The notes: a model not told the origin generated them from the sequence alone. DNA of 64,000 nt from Escallonia rubra (GCA_033065855.1 JAVXUO010003015.1:310001-374000); one strand, 5' to 3'; counted from the stretch's first letter, positions 1 through 12,841 are shown. Numbers and translations: made by a program.

Positions 1-2037
1 GTATGTGGGTGTAGGTGTCTATGGGTGTCACTGAGTGTTGTTGTGTATGCTATGGTGTCCGCGCGCGGGGGTATGATGGATAAGTACTGGTAGCCATTTG
101 TATAAGTTTATGTGTCAGTGTGATGCTCTCTGTGTGTGTGGGCTACTGGGCAGCCATGTATAGGGGCGTATGTATGGATTTATCTAATTGAGTGAGCATA
201 AGGGTGGTTCCTGATTGTGGTATCTCCCTACTAGCATGAGTAATCAATGACTTGTTTAGCACTTTCTTGATTAGCTTGTGATGAAGGCTACTGGTTCATA
301 TCTAAAATGAGCCTTGGGGGAGAGTGGGTTAGTTATTTTTTACACCAACCTTAACCTATCATTTACACATGCGTACGCACACAGACATACTCAAACACAA
401 AACTAAGTGGTAGCTTTCACCACTTCTCTTTACCAATAATGTGTGACTAACATATCTAGAGTGATCACTCACATAAAGAGACTAGTAAATTCTACCTTCT
501 ACTTTCATCATCTTTAGCGACTTTTGTCTCACGATCTGGTACTGGGCTTCGCCAGGAGTGGGTTACTGGTGTACAACTAGCCTAATACAGGGATGTCGCG
601 TTGATGTCTCCTTGTGGTGTTTTTTATTCTTGTAGTTAGTAAATTTGGTTTGTTTTGTGGTTTGGATTGTGGCCTCCAATGTTGTGGGGTGCTGCTTTCC
701 CCCCTTTGTAAATTCGACTGTTTTATATCTGGATATATATTTCTACTCTTCCTCAAAACAAAAAAAAAGGGAGGCTGGTAAATTAAAAACACACGGTGTG
801 CTTGAAATATGAGCAGACTACTTGGGTAGATGCTCACAACACTAATAAGGAAGACTAACGATTTGCACGGTTTATGTTGAGATACCAACTTGTTTTACTG
901 ATAATATCCATTTTCTAGTTCAACTTATAAACGGAAGTTCTTTTTATGCTACAGATTAAGTGGAGGAAGATTAGAAGAATACTCTTTGAGAGATTCTAGG
1001 GTACTCAAGCGGTTGAGGTAAGTATGAATGCCATATCTCCGCCTATTAGTTTATTTTCTAGGTAAACATATATTTACATATTCGTACCAACTGAATGTTT
1101 AAAGCTTTTCGAGAAATGCCACTGCGTCTTATTTGATTTTACTTGGAAAGAAATTGAAATGCCACGAGATGGTTGACCATCAGTTGTTCATGAATTTTTT
1201 TTACGATGAATGAGATGGTCAATTTATTTAATTAGTTGCTGCCCCATATGTGGGAAAGTTAAAGTTCGGGCCCTTGTCAAAAGGGCTATGTATGTTGATG
1301 TAATGCACAATATTGTTGCATGTGGTCTTCCCTACTTGGACAATGACGATTATCCCGAGGTTGGATTCTGACCCAAGTGAGTGGGGCTAAATACGCTGAC
1401 TGTAGCATAATGTATGATTTTTTTTTTAACTTAAACAATCACATGATAACTTTTTATGCTAATCTATTACTATACCCTCAAAACTATTTTAGTGATACAT
1501 TATTATGGTTTTACAAAATATATGTATTTTCTTCTTATGAAATGATTGCCAATTTTTTGAGTTGGCATCCATGGCATGTTCACAAAAACCTAAACCCTGT
1601 TTTGAATATAAAAGCGTTGCTTGCTAGGCTCTCTAGGTCACCCCTCTTATTTTTCAGGTGACTAAACAAATTGACTTCAAAAATTATGAGAGTCCTAACG
1701 TTGAGGCTGCATAAAATGAATGCCAAAAAATGGAGTCCTCTATAGACCTTTTATTATCGTCCTAATACTATATAGCAAATAAGTTACAGTACGGAGATTG
1801 TAAGGAGCTTATGTCTCTGTATGTAGAAGTTACTACCGGTGGTTTATTTTTTAATAGAACACTTGCTTGGGCATATCATTTGCGACTTTTATTTTTTGGG
1901 AAATTATAAAGAGCGGTACTTAGTAGACGTGTTATTGATTTTGAACTTAATGACTTTTAAGAAGTGGTATGTGCGGAGCCCTTGGCAAGATTCGAATGGG
2001 CCTATGACGGGTCACACCTAACCTGCAAGTTGTGACA
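1..2037 (+). mobile_element. 3' part of a long gypsy-type LTR, truncated by window edge
   Basis: No gene is visible here. The segment ends in GTTGTGACA at 2037. Its last 1.1 kb follows the same order of blocks as the solo LTR at 6926-9851: a stretch with 'gattctgacccaagtgagtg' near 1363 resembles one near 9140, and 'attcgaatgggcctatgacgg' near 1990 resembles one near 9785. The first 170 bases are TG-rich, a tract seen in other LTRs of this window. Bases 577-888 are open on the minus strand but resemble no known protein. Orientation is plus, judged from the TGACA end. The LTR start and left target duplication lie outside the window, so solo versus paired status is unknown. Confidence 0.6.
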
Positions 2038-2888
2038 CAAACTTAGTCCCTCATCCATCAAGAGGCCGAGCTTTCGTAGCTCAAACTGAGTCCTCGGCCA
2101 TCGAGAGAACGTGCTCCCGTAGCTCAAATACAATCCCTCAGCCAAGCCGAGAAGACGAGCTCCCGTAGCTGGAACTTAGTCCCTTAGCAAAGCCGAGTGG
2201 ATGAACATTCCATTACATGCATTTGGTGATGGCACGCATCCCCAGAATAAGACTTTTCAAAGTGAGGGGTCAAATCATCTCTATGCCCCTAAAATTGAAC
2301 CTTGTCCTATACTAGAACAAGCGGTTCATTAGGCTCGTTGACTTTCTCGCCCAATCGACCATTTGTGCTCATTTAATAGGATTCAGCCTATGTTCATCCA
2401 GTCAAGCATATGAACTCCTTTCATATGAGTCATCGTACGTTTTCCCAGCCAAGCATATACACTCCTTTTTCATAGAAGTCGGCCCATGATCTACACTTGT
2501 TTTCATAGAAGTAAAAGTATGATCATTCAACCGAGCATATACACTTCCTTCTAAATGGGTTAACCTTTGCCTGTCCAGTCAAGCGTTACTCCTTCCAAAT
2601 GAGTAAATGTGCTCCTTTCAAAGGAGCGCATATGCTCCACCGGACTAGCAAAGGTTGACTACTTTTGAACGAGCACATTTACTCCCATAAAAGTCAACCT
2701 TTGCTCATCCAGTATGCTCCTTCAGAAGGAGTTAACCTTTGCTTGTCCAGTCCAACATATGCGCTCTTTCAAAGGAGTCAGCATTTTTCTCGTCCAATCA
2801 AGAATATGCATTTCCTTATAAAAGAGTCAATTTTTAATCATCCGGACGAGCATATGTGCTCACTTTAGTCATCCTGTTGAGCCTATGC

Positions 2889-3436
2889 TGTAACGATATG
2901 GTCCACGACCCCACTATAAGGCGTTGCCTCCCTTTAAAGTGCTAGCTAATAGATGAGTTAGAGTTCATTGACAAGGTCGTATAAGGTCAAATTCGTCCTC
3001 TCACACTTTTGATGTGGGACAAGATCCCATGTAACTTTATATCACACTTAACTCAGAAACTCCCTTAGTACACAGCCAATGTGGGATCTCCATACAACTT
3101 AGTACACAGAAAGTATATGATCTCATAATCCACCGTCCTTGGGACCTAGCATCCTCGCTGGCACACTTCTAGTACCTCAGAGCCACGTCCTGGCATATTT
3201 CTAATACCCCCATGGTCAGATCTGATACCATTTGTAATGACCCGATCCACGGTCCAACAACAAGTCAATGCTTCCCTCAAAATGGCTTGCCAATAGGTTC
3301 TTAAGGGTTCATTGACAAGGTCTTATTATATCAAATTCCTTCTTTCCCACTTTTGATTTAGGACGAGATCTTACTTTACATAAATCATACATAGCTCATG
3401 ACCTCCCCAAGTACACAACATGCGTGGAATCTCGCA
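2889..3436 (-). mobile_element. TRIM retrotransposon, complete, TSD TATGC
   Basis: This is a 548-bp element with two short LTRs (3' LTR 2889-3125, 5' LTR 3233-3436) around a 107-bp internal domain. The 5-bp target duplication TATGC is exact at 2884-2888 and 3437-3441. Both LTRs start TGTAA on the plus strand and carry the block 'gttcattgacaaggtc'. The PBS lies immediately inside the 5' LTR at 3221-3230; its reverse complement is TGGTATCAGA, the initiator-methionine tRNA type. That places transcription on the minus strand. The internal domain resembles a TRIM class common in dicots. It codes for nothing, so movement must have used proteins supplied in trans. Confidence 0.92.
3221..3230 (-). 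other. Primer binding site of the TRIM
   Basis: The reverse complement reads TGGTATCAGA, which pairs with the 3' end of initiator tRNA-Met. It lies two bases from the 5' LTR, as expected for minus-strand DNA priming. Confidence 0.85.
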
Positions 3437-4688
3437 TATGCACTCTTTAAAAGGACTCAATATGCTCCTTCCAAATAAGTAAACATATGCTCGTCCAGTC
3501 GAGCCTAGGCCCTCCTTCCAAATGAGTCAACCTTTGCTCGTCCAGTCGAGCATAATCCCTTTGTCCTAACGAGTCAACCTTTGCTTGTCCAGTAGAGCAT
3601 ATGTGCTCCTTCCTTCCAACGAAGTCAAACATCGTTTGTCCACTCGAGCATATGAACTCTTTTCTTTTCAAAGGAGTCAAGATTTTCCCGTCCAGTTGAG
3701 CATATGAGCTCCTTGTTAAAGATTCAACCTTTGCTCGTCCAGTTGAGCATATGCACTCGGTCCAAATGAATCCACGCGCTTCGTTCAAATGAGTCAATAT
3801 TTGCTCGTCTAGTTGAGATTGTGGGGTCCTTCTAAAGGGTCGCAACCTCAACATGCTTTTTCATCTACTCCTTCCAAAAGAGTCAACCTCTGCTCGTCCG
3901 GTCGAGCATATACTCATTCCTAAGAAGTCAATCTTTGCACGTCTAGTCGAGCATGTGCACTCATTCTAAAGTAGTCAACATATGTGCATCTAGTCGAGCG
4001 TGTTCGCTGCTTCCAACGAAGTCAACATATGCTCATCCAGTCAAGCATATAAGGATTCAACTTATGTTCGTCCAGTCGAGCTTATGGCTCCTTCCAAAGG
4101 AGTCAATGTGCTCATTCCCAAGGAGTCAAACTATGCTCGTCTAGTCGAGCATATGCACTTATTCTAAAACATGTGCTTGTTTAGTGTGCCATGTGTGTTT
4201 CTTCCAAATAAGCCAACCTTCGCTCATCCAGTTGAGCATATTGCTCCTCCAATAGGAATCCATATGCACCTTTCAAAGGAAACAATTATTGCTCGTCCGA
4301 CCGAGTATAGGCACTTCTTCGAAAGGAATCCATGCCCGAAGGAGTCAACCTTTGCTCGTCCAGTCAAGTATATGTGCTCCTTCTAAAGAATATGTTGTCT
4401 TTAAAGAAGTCAATGTGCTTTTTCCAAAGGAGTTGACCTTTAGCCATCTAGACGAGCATATGTGCTCCTTTTATAAGAATACACTGGTGTACTTTCAGCC
4501 AAGCATACACGTTTGATTTAAAGGAGTTAATCAACAAGCATACACGTTCCATTTAAAAGAGTTAATCAACAAGCGCCGAGCCGAGCATATGGCTCCTTGC
4601 ATAATAGTCAAGTTATGCTCGCACATGCCATCATATGCACCCCCTTCATGGAAGTCAAGTTATGCTCACGCAGCAGAGCTTTTGCGTC

Positions 4689-5953
4689 CAGGGGCAGACC
4701 CATGTGGTGACAAGGGGGGGCTGAAGCACCCCCTGACTTATGAATTTTTTTTTTGGGGATCTCACGGACCCCGTTCCCGAGATTTCGTTCCCCAATCCTC
4801 GATACCCCATTCGGCCATTCCCCGAGAGACCCACAATCGACTCTCTCTCTCTCTCTTACCGAGTCACCGGTGGACAGTGAACCGACCGGCGACCGGCAAC
4901 CAGATCTGAACGGCTGAACCACCACCCACCTTGACCTTCAGATGAATCAGACAGTAGCTTCGACGAGGGACGACGGAGTGACGCCGTGACAGACTACCAG
5001 ATCTGACTTAGATCATCTGAGATCTTGACCGCCGAGTCGTCGACGACCTCTTGAAGAACCAGACGGCAGTCACCCTTGAAGAACCAGATCTATGAGATCT
5101 TGACCGCCGAGGCGCCGACGACCTCCCACGAGTCCCGCGCCGACGCCGACGCCGGCTGCTGCCTACTGGGGCCTGAGATCAACAACTGCTATTAGGTATT
5201 TTAAAATCCACTCCGGGGGATACTAATCAGTAATCACTTTGTACTTGCTTAGACTTCACCTATGGGTATGGACCGTATGGTGCCATGGTGGGGATATTAT
5301 TTCGAAGCCAACTAGGTGTATAGTGTAGAAAAGGATGTGAGCCATGTAAACAAGAAAAATGGCTTGAAAGATAACCAAATATAGCCGAGAGTAGACCAAA
5401 CATAGGTTTTTGTGGGCTTTTAAATTTTAATACTGTCAAAGTACCAATTCTCAGATGTGGCACCCTGAGTTTCTGAGCAGAATTTGCCCCTCCTTTGATT
5501 GAATAAAGGCATATGATTTCATTGATTTGAAAACCAGTAGCTTTATGAGGGTAAGCTTTGGAAGTTCATTCTGAATTCATCATGTGCTTCACTCCCTTTG
5601 CTTGATTTTCCACCCCTAGTGTGTTGGGAAGAGCTAGGTTAGGTTAGTCCACCCTTAATAACTTAAAGATCATAGAACCAATAACCTAGCTTGCCCAATT
5701 GTTCAATGTACTCATATGCCTAGTCAAGAACTTTTGCTTGTAAACACTCGGAGTATAATTTGTATTTTTTTTTTTTTTTTTGTGTTCTTCTTGTAATTTG
5801 TAAAGAGTCTTTAACGACTCTCGTGAAACTTAATAATACTTTTTGTATGCTTTTATAAGTGAACTTTGTTTTTAATATTATTTTAATAAAAAATTTTGAA
5901 AAATTCGAAATAATTTTTGCACCCCCTGAAAAAAATTCATGGTTCCGCCCTTG
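4689..5953. mobile_element. Nonautonomous hAT-like DNA transposon
   Basis: The left end reads CAGGGGCAGACCCATG and the reverse complement of the right end reads CAAGGGCGGAACCATG, matching at 13 of 16 positions. The flanking octamers are TTTGCGTC (4681-4688) and TTTGTGCT (5954-5961); the three mismatches are all C/T transitions, as expected for a decayed 8-bp duplication. Terminal CAGGGGC-type ends with 8-bp duplications are typical of plant hAT elements. The interior (4750-5930) has no transposase; a GC-rich left third (4750-5180) changes to AT-rich sequence with a poly-T run near 5766. The element interrupts the tandem array. Superfamily is an inference from ends and duplication length. Confidence 0.75.
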
Positions 5954-6925
5954 TTTGTGCTTGTTTTGTAGGGGTCAACCAAAGCTTGTCCAAGCAAACA
6001 CTCCCTCTAAAGAGTCAAGCTCTCTAATCTTCTATTTTTGCATATGAGCTTTCTCCAAAGGAGTCAAGCTCCTTTTGTAGGAGTCAACCAAAGCTTGTCC
6101 AAGCAAACACTCTTTCTAAAGAATCAAGCTCTCTGCTCTTCTATCGTGCATATGATTTTTCCAACGAAGTCAAGCTCTGTGTTTCTCGCCGAACAGATGA
6201 GCTCCCTTTTAAGTTGAACCACTTCGCTCTTCTAGCTGAGCAGATGAGCTCCCTTTCACGGCAACACTCTCTGCTCTTCTTGCCGAGCAGACGAGCCCTT
6301 CTAAGGGCCTTAGCTCTCTACTCGGTCGGCTAGATAGATGAGCTCCTTTTAAGAGAAAAATCCTTATACTTGGCTATATATAGCCGACTAAAAATTATTC
6401 TTAGTGAATAATTTCATCCATCGTGGATTAAGTCCATTTTCTAGGCACAAATTCAGTGATTGACCAAATCGATTGACCAATAGCGATGTTAGCTGGTCAA
6501 TGACTCCTACTACATCCCAAAGGGTATATTAGCTGCGTTCTACATTAATTTCCTATGGAATATGGAATTGGGTATTCATAGTTCCTCAACCTAGCCCTTC
6601 GGCCAAGCAAAGCGGACAAGCTCACAAAGCTTGACCTAATCCCTCGTCCCGTCGAGGCGAAAAGCTCCCAAAGATCGAACCTAGTCCTTTACCCTACCGA
6701 GCGGACGAGTTACTGAAGCACAATACCTCATCCAGCCGAGTGGTCGAGCTCTTAACGCTCAACTGCTGTCCCTTTAGCGAATCAAGTGAACGAGCTTATG
6801 TGGCTCTAAAATAGGCTGACGTAACCCAAAATAGGCTCACACAACCTAAAACAACAATTCCATTCTATGTGCAAAGGCTCCAATAGGCCCAATGTCTAGC
6901 AAAGAAGAACTTCGTGAGCTAAGGC

Positions 6926-7350
6926 TGTAATACCTCGCACCTAAAATACAATTTACGGTGAATCTTAGAAATTTAGTTATTCCTTTAGTGGCAGTTGTGA
7001 TAATATACATTAATTTGGGGTCTTTAGCGACGATTATTTCTAGCAATATTGATTGTGACCTTTAGTGACAATTTATAATGCTCCTAAGTTGCAAATTAAT
7101 GAGGTGGGAAGAATGTAATGCCCAAAATTTTATTTCGTCGACGGAAACTTTAGTTGTCAAAAACAATTATTTTCCTTATGCTTAATATAAAATCATATGG
7201 TGGTTTTTTAAGGAAATGTGGGTGAGATGAAAACACTAGCTAAGTGTGGGGGGTCTTTTAGAAATATTCCAACAGAGGGCAACTATATATAAATAAGGCC
7301 TTTAGAGGACAACCGTCTAAGCTTCTGCAACCACTTTATTTTGTATAAAT

Positions 7351-7387
<37 letters not shown>

Positions 7388-9851
7388 GAAGGATAAGAAG
7401 AAGAAGCAAGCTATGGCAAGAAGATTTCAAGGTAAAAATCCATAGCCTCCTTCTTTAATCTTGGCCATGTTATTGGGTATTGTAGATATGTTTTTATGTA
7501 TGAATTCCGTGGTTAATGGTGTGAGTGTTAGGGTATTGTGTGTGTTTCAGAGAGTTTGATGTGGGTGTGTTTGGGAAGAAGGCTGCTATAGAGCAGCATA
7601 AGAGTGGGTTAGGGTTTTTGTCATATCTCCTTTATTTCAAATCTGATTGAGATGATTTTGTACTTTATGAAAACTAAATTGAGTTCCCTTCAAATATTTA
7701 GTTTTGAGTTTTCTCATAATCCCACGTTTGCACATTGAAAAAAGACCTTAAACTCAATTCGCTGTAGAAGTCCAGAACTTTTTTGTTTCTGGCATCCATT
7801 TCAATTTGTCATAGAAAATTAATTACTTGTGAGATGTTTTTTGAAATTTATATTTCTAGAAACCTCAAAAAGTTTTCTTCAACTTTGTAGTTTTGAGTTT
7901 TCTGAGATTCGTAGTGTTTCATCTCCAAAATAACCATTGAACAAAACTGCACTGCATAGAGATGTGTTATTTTTATCAGTCAATTCGATTTGCTATAGAG
8001 AAGTCATTACTCATTGGGTTTTTGTAACCCTTATACTGAAAACCTTAGAAATTCTAATTTAACTTTTAATTTTGAGTTTTCTAATATTCGTCTTGTTTCT
8101 ACTTCAAAATGGTCAATATACAAAACTAGGATTTGTTGAAATTTTTTGTTTATAGAATTACTTATTAGTCCATTGCCAAAAAATTTATGCAATTTTTGAG
8201 CATATATTGGAAAAAATGTGAAACTAAAACTCCCTTTATTTTTGTAAAAACTTCAGTGTAGAATTTTCTGAGATTTTTCTGGGCATGTAAAGGGCCTTAT
8301 ATGATTTTATTTTAAAAATAGGTTTTTAAATTAATTGGCATTGTAAACGAAATTATTTTTAACCAAATATTTTATAGTGATCTGATCTTACTGAGACGCT
8401 TGAGTGTCTAAATGTTTGTAGCATTCTGGCATCATTTTATATACTTTTGAAATAGGATCCTTAGCGCTCAATTTAAGGAGCGGATTAGGGTTCCGGACAG
8501 AAAATTTCCAAAAAGGTCCTTTTTGTCCGAAAAACCTACCTAGCGGTTTAAAATATTGTTTTGAGTTATTTTTGGGGGTGTAGTGGTATGTTATGCATTA
8601 GGGGTATTTTTGGTAATTTGGCACAAGTCTGGGGGCATTTTGGTAATTTCATGCACTTAGGGGAAATTTAGCAGTTCGGCATGATTGAGCGGCGATAAAT
8701 AACATCGGTATGGCTGGTTTATTGTTTAGATTCTGATAGACAAGAGCTATGGTAAGTTTGGGAACAAGAATTAGAACCGCTTTGCTATCCAAGTAAGTAC
8801 TCCTACCATGTTCCTCCATAACACCTATTTTCTGATATATCTGTATGTATACGTTGTTTTACCAAATGAAAGTTTTAAAGTGTTTGTTATACTTCTACAC
8901 TTGTGCGAATGGTTGACGAGAAATTGAATTTAAATTGCCATGGTATGTGATGTGTTGTTTGGAGAACCTGTGTGAGTCGTGGTATGGTATTAAGAGGTTA
9001 ATATTGGTTGATGTGCCCCATATCCAAAGGGGAAAGTGGATTTCAGGTCCTGGTCAATGGGACCATACGTTGGCACACAATACTGTTGCATCGTAGTTCG
9101 CCCTTGCGTCCATAATATTGTTTATCCCAGGTGGATGAGGGATTCTGGGTCCTAGTCAGTGGGACCATACGCTGACCGCAGTATATCAAGTTGCGAATAA
9201 TTGTGATAGTTGCTAATGATATTTCTTGACGATTATACTCCGATTTGAGATTCTTTTGGTGCAAGTGCATAAAAGTATGTATATATATTAAAGAATATTT
9301 TGTTATGGTGACATTGACTTCTTGATTTTGAAAAGAAAAACCCATGGTATGTTTTGAAATACCCAAAACCTATTTTAAAGATATGGTATATGTACTTATT
9401 GAGCCCCTAGCTCACTCTTTTATAAATGTTTTCAAGTGATCATTTAGATGAACCCGAGAACTATGAGGGTAACAAGGATGGAGTCGCAGGAGATGGTCGT
9501 TACAGATTTAATTTAAGCCATTTTGAAAAATTGTTAACAGATGGATATAATTGTAGTACTATTTTGTTTATGTTTTGAGAATCGTTCGGAGCTTAGGTCG
9601 CCATGAGATTTTCTATGATTTGTGTTAGTCATTCATGGAGGAAATCAATAGAGACATATTTGAGAGATCTATAAGTATGATTTTAGCAGTCTTGTTAAGG
9701 TGTTAGTTAAATGCATGGCTATAGATTTGTATACAGATTGTAGTAAGGCCTAGTAGAGCCCTGAGTCAACGCCTCGAGTGGATGTTCGAATGGGTCTGCG
9801 GCCAGTCACGAACTTAGCTCATGGGCTCACCCGTGGGTTTGGGTCGTGACA
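6926..9851 (+). mobile_element. Solo LTR, Ty3/gypsy type, 2.9 kb, imperfect TSD
   Basis: It starts TGTAATACC and ends GGGTCGTGACA. The flanking pentamers AAGGC (6921-6925) and AATGC (9852-9856) differ at one base. A TATA box lies at 7284-7295, followed by a GA microsatellite (7352-7385) and a short leader with ATG at 7413 and a splice-donor-like GTAAAA at 7432. The rest is AT-rich, noncoding and about 2.4 kb long, with short gcgacg-like motifs near 7025. No internal retroviral region lies next to it, so it is most simply an LTR left by LTR-LTR recombination. It shares end type and internal blocks with the LTR at 1-2037 and, inverted, with 16984-22668. Confidence 0.75.
7284..7295 (+). promoter_or_regulatory. 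TATA box of the solo LTR
   Basis: TATATATAAATA lies about 360 bp from the LTR start and just upstream of a GA-rich leader. The same position class is seen in the LTR at 52416-55878. Activity is not shown by sequence alone. Confidence 0.55.
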
Positions 9852-10440
9852 AATGCTCTGCGCTTTATCAAACAATACAGATAGGGTAATAAGTGACCTC
9901 CCTCTAACCAACCATTAGAGGTGATGTGCCCAAGGTAGAGCTATGGGTTACTTCCCTATTCTGCGAGAACAATAAAGTGTGGGCCTCATGATGTGGGGAA
10001 AAAATACACAAAAATTAAGCAGGGACATGTGTCCCCTTTATAGTCAAACATTGATTATGGACAAGTTTGTCATTTTGATATATCTTATATCTCTCACAAG
10101 AATCTAGATTCCTAACCTCAATGGACTACAATCCTTGGACAATAAGGAAAACTCCTTCACGATAACTACCTCAAAGGTAATTACATCCCACTGGGAGAAG
10201 AAAACACGATTTAACTCTCTATAAGTAACTTCACAAGTCTAAGGTACGCCTAACTTCTATGCTCTACATGTTTTCTCATTCTATTTAGAATCTTATCTCA
10301 CATAAGAGTTAACTTAAGCATCAAAGAGCCCCTATCAGATCCCTCTCCGGCGAGTCACCATATGCTCGTGTGTTTTTTTAGGTCTGTACGCGTGCTCATC
10401 GGCCTCATACAATTTCTTACCTCAACATTATGGTTATTCT
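9852..10440 (+). mobile_element. Downstream part of the LTR-like host of the array
   Basis: This continues the sequence interrupted at 6925. It contains a TATA-like motif (10220-10226), a pyrimidine-rich stretch and the block 'caaagagcccctatcagatc' near 10322. These resemble the R/U5 part of Tat-type plant LTRs. No coding potential is visible. Assignment to one LTR with the upstream array is inferred from order only; neither terminus nor target duplication was identified. Confidence 0.4.
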
Positions 10441-11607
10441 AGATGCGTCAATTTTCTTGTGAGCTTTTTAATCAATTTGCAAATGACATTTAAGGACATC
10501 GAGTATGGTCTCTGCATGTTGTTGAAACCTTTATATATTCTGTTTGGCTGATCGTTTATTACTGATGGCTTGCCTTCTAGCAGATTCATGGAGTGAAATA
10601 TTGTTGAAGACAGATCACTATTTTGTTTCTTTCTTTGACAGTTATGCAGTTAAGAGAAAAATATTGTGGGATAGAGGAGGAGAAAAAAATATTACTTTAG
10701 GCAGCTGGTGGTGGTGTGTGGGCAGTGGAAGGAAGGTGGGTGGTGGGCTAGTGACAACAATGGCAAGTGGTGAGGCTGGGTGGTGGTGGCGGCGAAACAA
10801 TGAGTGATGGTGGGAGGTGGCGGTCGGTGACGGGTGGCAGTGGTGGTTGGTGGCAGAAAACAGGGGTGGTGGCGGCAGAAATAGGGTAAGGTGCTTGTAG
10901 ATGTTGCACATGAAAATAATCTTTAAATTAGAAAAGCAAAAAGTTATTTCTCTTCACTGAAAATAACCAAAAAAGCCTATGAGGTGTTCTTTAAAATGAC
11001 TACAATTTATTTAAGATCAAATCTAAAACCAACCAAGTCAATAGTATATTCCATTCTCCATTTCTTACGCATTTCTTACGCATTTCTAGACTTTTTAGAA
11101 TAGGTAGAGAGTCTTAAATAATTGGTCTGCTATTAGATTGCTATAGGTTCCAGAAAAAAAATTCTTTAAGGCACAACAAAGCCATGGTGGAAAGCGTTGA
11201 CCAACAAAATTCAATTTGGCTATAGAATTTGAGAGAGAGAGAGAGCACAAAAATTAGTGTGTTAAAAACTAAAGTTTCGTAGATCAATTCTCTTGTGGAA
11301 ATACACAATTTGGTTGAATATCAGTTTAATCTAAATTATGTGCTGGTTAGGAAAAACGGTTAAGAAGCTACTCAAAAGTAAATCCCATGTGTTTCAAATT
11401 TAAACAGTATATATATCAGGAAAAAAGTTTCAAACTAAATCACATGTACTAGCAATCACGGCAAGCATGTAAAGTGTAAATTCTGCCTTGTAGGGCGCCT
11501 AAACTCACCCACTCTACCTACACTACCAACAATGTCACGGTTAGAAAATATTGGGCGGTTGCGGGATATGTTGTTATATGTTCATCAACATCTACACCTA
11601 AGATCGA

Positions 11608-11626
11608 CCCCCCCCCCCCCCCCCCC
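11608..11626. repeat. C homopolymer, 19 bases
   Basis: An uninterrupted run of C lies in AT-rich DNA. Its length in the assembly may be inaccurate, because such runs are prone to sequencing error. Confidence 0.9.
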
Positions 11627-12536
11627 ACCAATCCCATGGTCGTACATAGTTCGGACCACGCAATCTTTGGTCAGCAAAGATTATTTGCTCCTAAACGATT
11701 TTGAATTTCACCTGACTTATTATGGCACCAAAAAGCATCAAAAAGTAAAATAACAAGTAAAGTTATATACAGAAGTGTGGGAGCAACAAAGCCAACACGT
11801 ACTGTGAGCATAAAAGTGCAGGCGAAACTGGACATACAAAGAGCGTTGCCCATTAAAACTGGACATGTCAGTGATGCAAAATATAGGTGGATTATCAATT
11901 TCTACGCACTTTTAGTTTAATCGGCAGGAAGCAAAAGTCAACCTCTTTTACCTAGTTCATCTATCATCAGGTCGGCCGGCGTACAGAGAGCGTCAAAGTC
12001 AGCTTGGTGATGGTCTATGCATGCAACTTATTTCTTCAAATGCAAAAGCAAAAGCAAAAGCTGAATAAAACTTGTAGATGATGGCAAGATACGAGTGGAA
12101 AGCGACATAAAACTGTGAATGACGTTATCTAAGTAGTTCATTCGATGACTTAAAATCTACCACTTTTTAAATCGACACCCGACATTGTCTTAGGGTGGGC
12201 AAGCCAGTAAGTTTCGTATTTGGACGGCAAACATCAAAAGCTCAAAATAAAATTGAGAAAAAGGAGTATATAATACTTTTTTATTATATATTAATTTATT
12301 TCCTCAAATTTGTTTTTTCAATCTTGACACACGTTCTTCAATTTCATGGCCCCAAGAAATTGGAGGTGCATTATCATTTTGAAACCTTGTCTATTTCCCT
12401 TTTTTTTTTGGGTCAAACGATAAATCATGAGATAAAATTGCACGGAGTACAAAGCCATTCGTAGAGAGACCAACAATCCCTAAATAGATAATTACAATAC
12501 AGATATATGCCTTATATGCAAGAACATATATATATC

Positions 12537-12804
12537 ATCTGGCCATCCATCCATTGTGGATTCATGGGTCAGATCTTTTTCTTTTAAGTAAACTTTACCG
12601 TTTACCACATAATGTAGCGGACGTTTAAATTTACAATATCCCCCCCCCCCCCCCCCCCCGTTTGTCTGCAAATCCCTCCGGCTCATTAAATACCTTCAAA
12701 GCATTTTGGTCAAAATCACCGTCCACTAGATAATGTGGCGGACGATGGTTTTTTTTTTAAAGGTTAGATCTTGTCCGTCCATCAACCATGGATGGTCGCC
12801 CAGA
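12537..12804. mobile_element. Fold-back / MITE-like inverted repeat
   Basis: A left arm (about 12537-12630) and a right arm (about 12717-12804) are imperfect inverted copies over roughly 75-90 bases. Shared landmarks are ATCTGG, CCATCCAT, AGATCT, a T/A-rich run and CCACAT-AT-TAG-GGACG. The loop contains a 20-base C run. No clear target duplication was found at the ends. A small MITE is likely, but a chance palindromic duplication is possible. Confidence 0.5.
12640..12659. repeat. C homopolymer, 20 bases
   Basis: An uninterrupted C run in the loop of the fold-back element. Confidence 0.9.
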
Positions 12805-12839
12805 TCGCTCTGGCAATTTATTTAAGCTGCCAGCGAGGG

Positions 12840-12841
<2 letters not shown>

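Larger units (their letters stand above)
2038..6925. repeat. Degenerate tandem array, 45-55 bp unit, interrupted by two insertions
   Basis: Many imperfect copies of a unit containing 'gagtcaacctttgctcgtcc' followed by 'agtcgagcatatgtgctcc' occur from about 2340 to 4688 and again from 5954 to about 6360. Spacing is roughly 45-55 bases (for example near 3527 and 3574). The flanks (2040-2200 and 6600-6780) carry a related motif, 'agccgagcggacgagctc'. The array is interrupted by a TRIM and a hAT-like element that insert cleanly within units. Open frames here, such as 3447-3854 on the minus strand, are translations of the repeat. I infer that the array is the U3 part of a long LTR whose downstream part is 9852-10440. 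Confidence 0.75.

Noticed and set aside
3447-3854. 135-codon minus-strand frame
   Set aside because: Composed of repeated HICSTGQAK-like units from the 45-55-bp array.
10544-10911. Glycine-rich or histidine/proline-rich peptides on both strands
   Set aside because: Both arise from a GGTGG-rich low-complexity tract.
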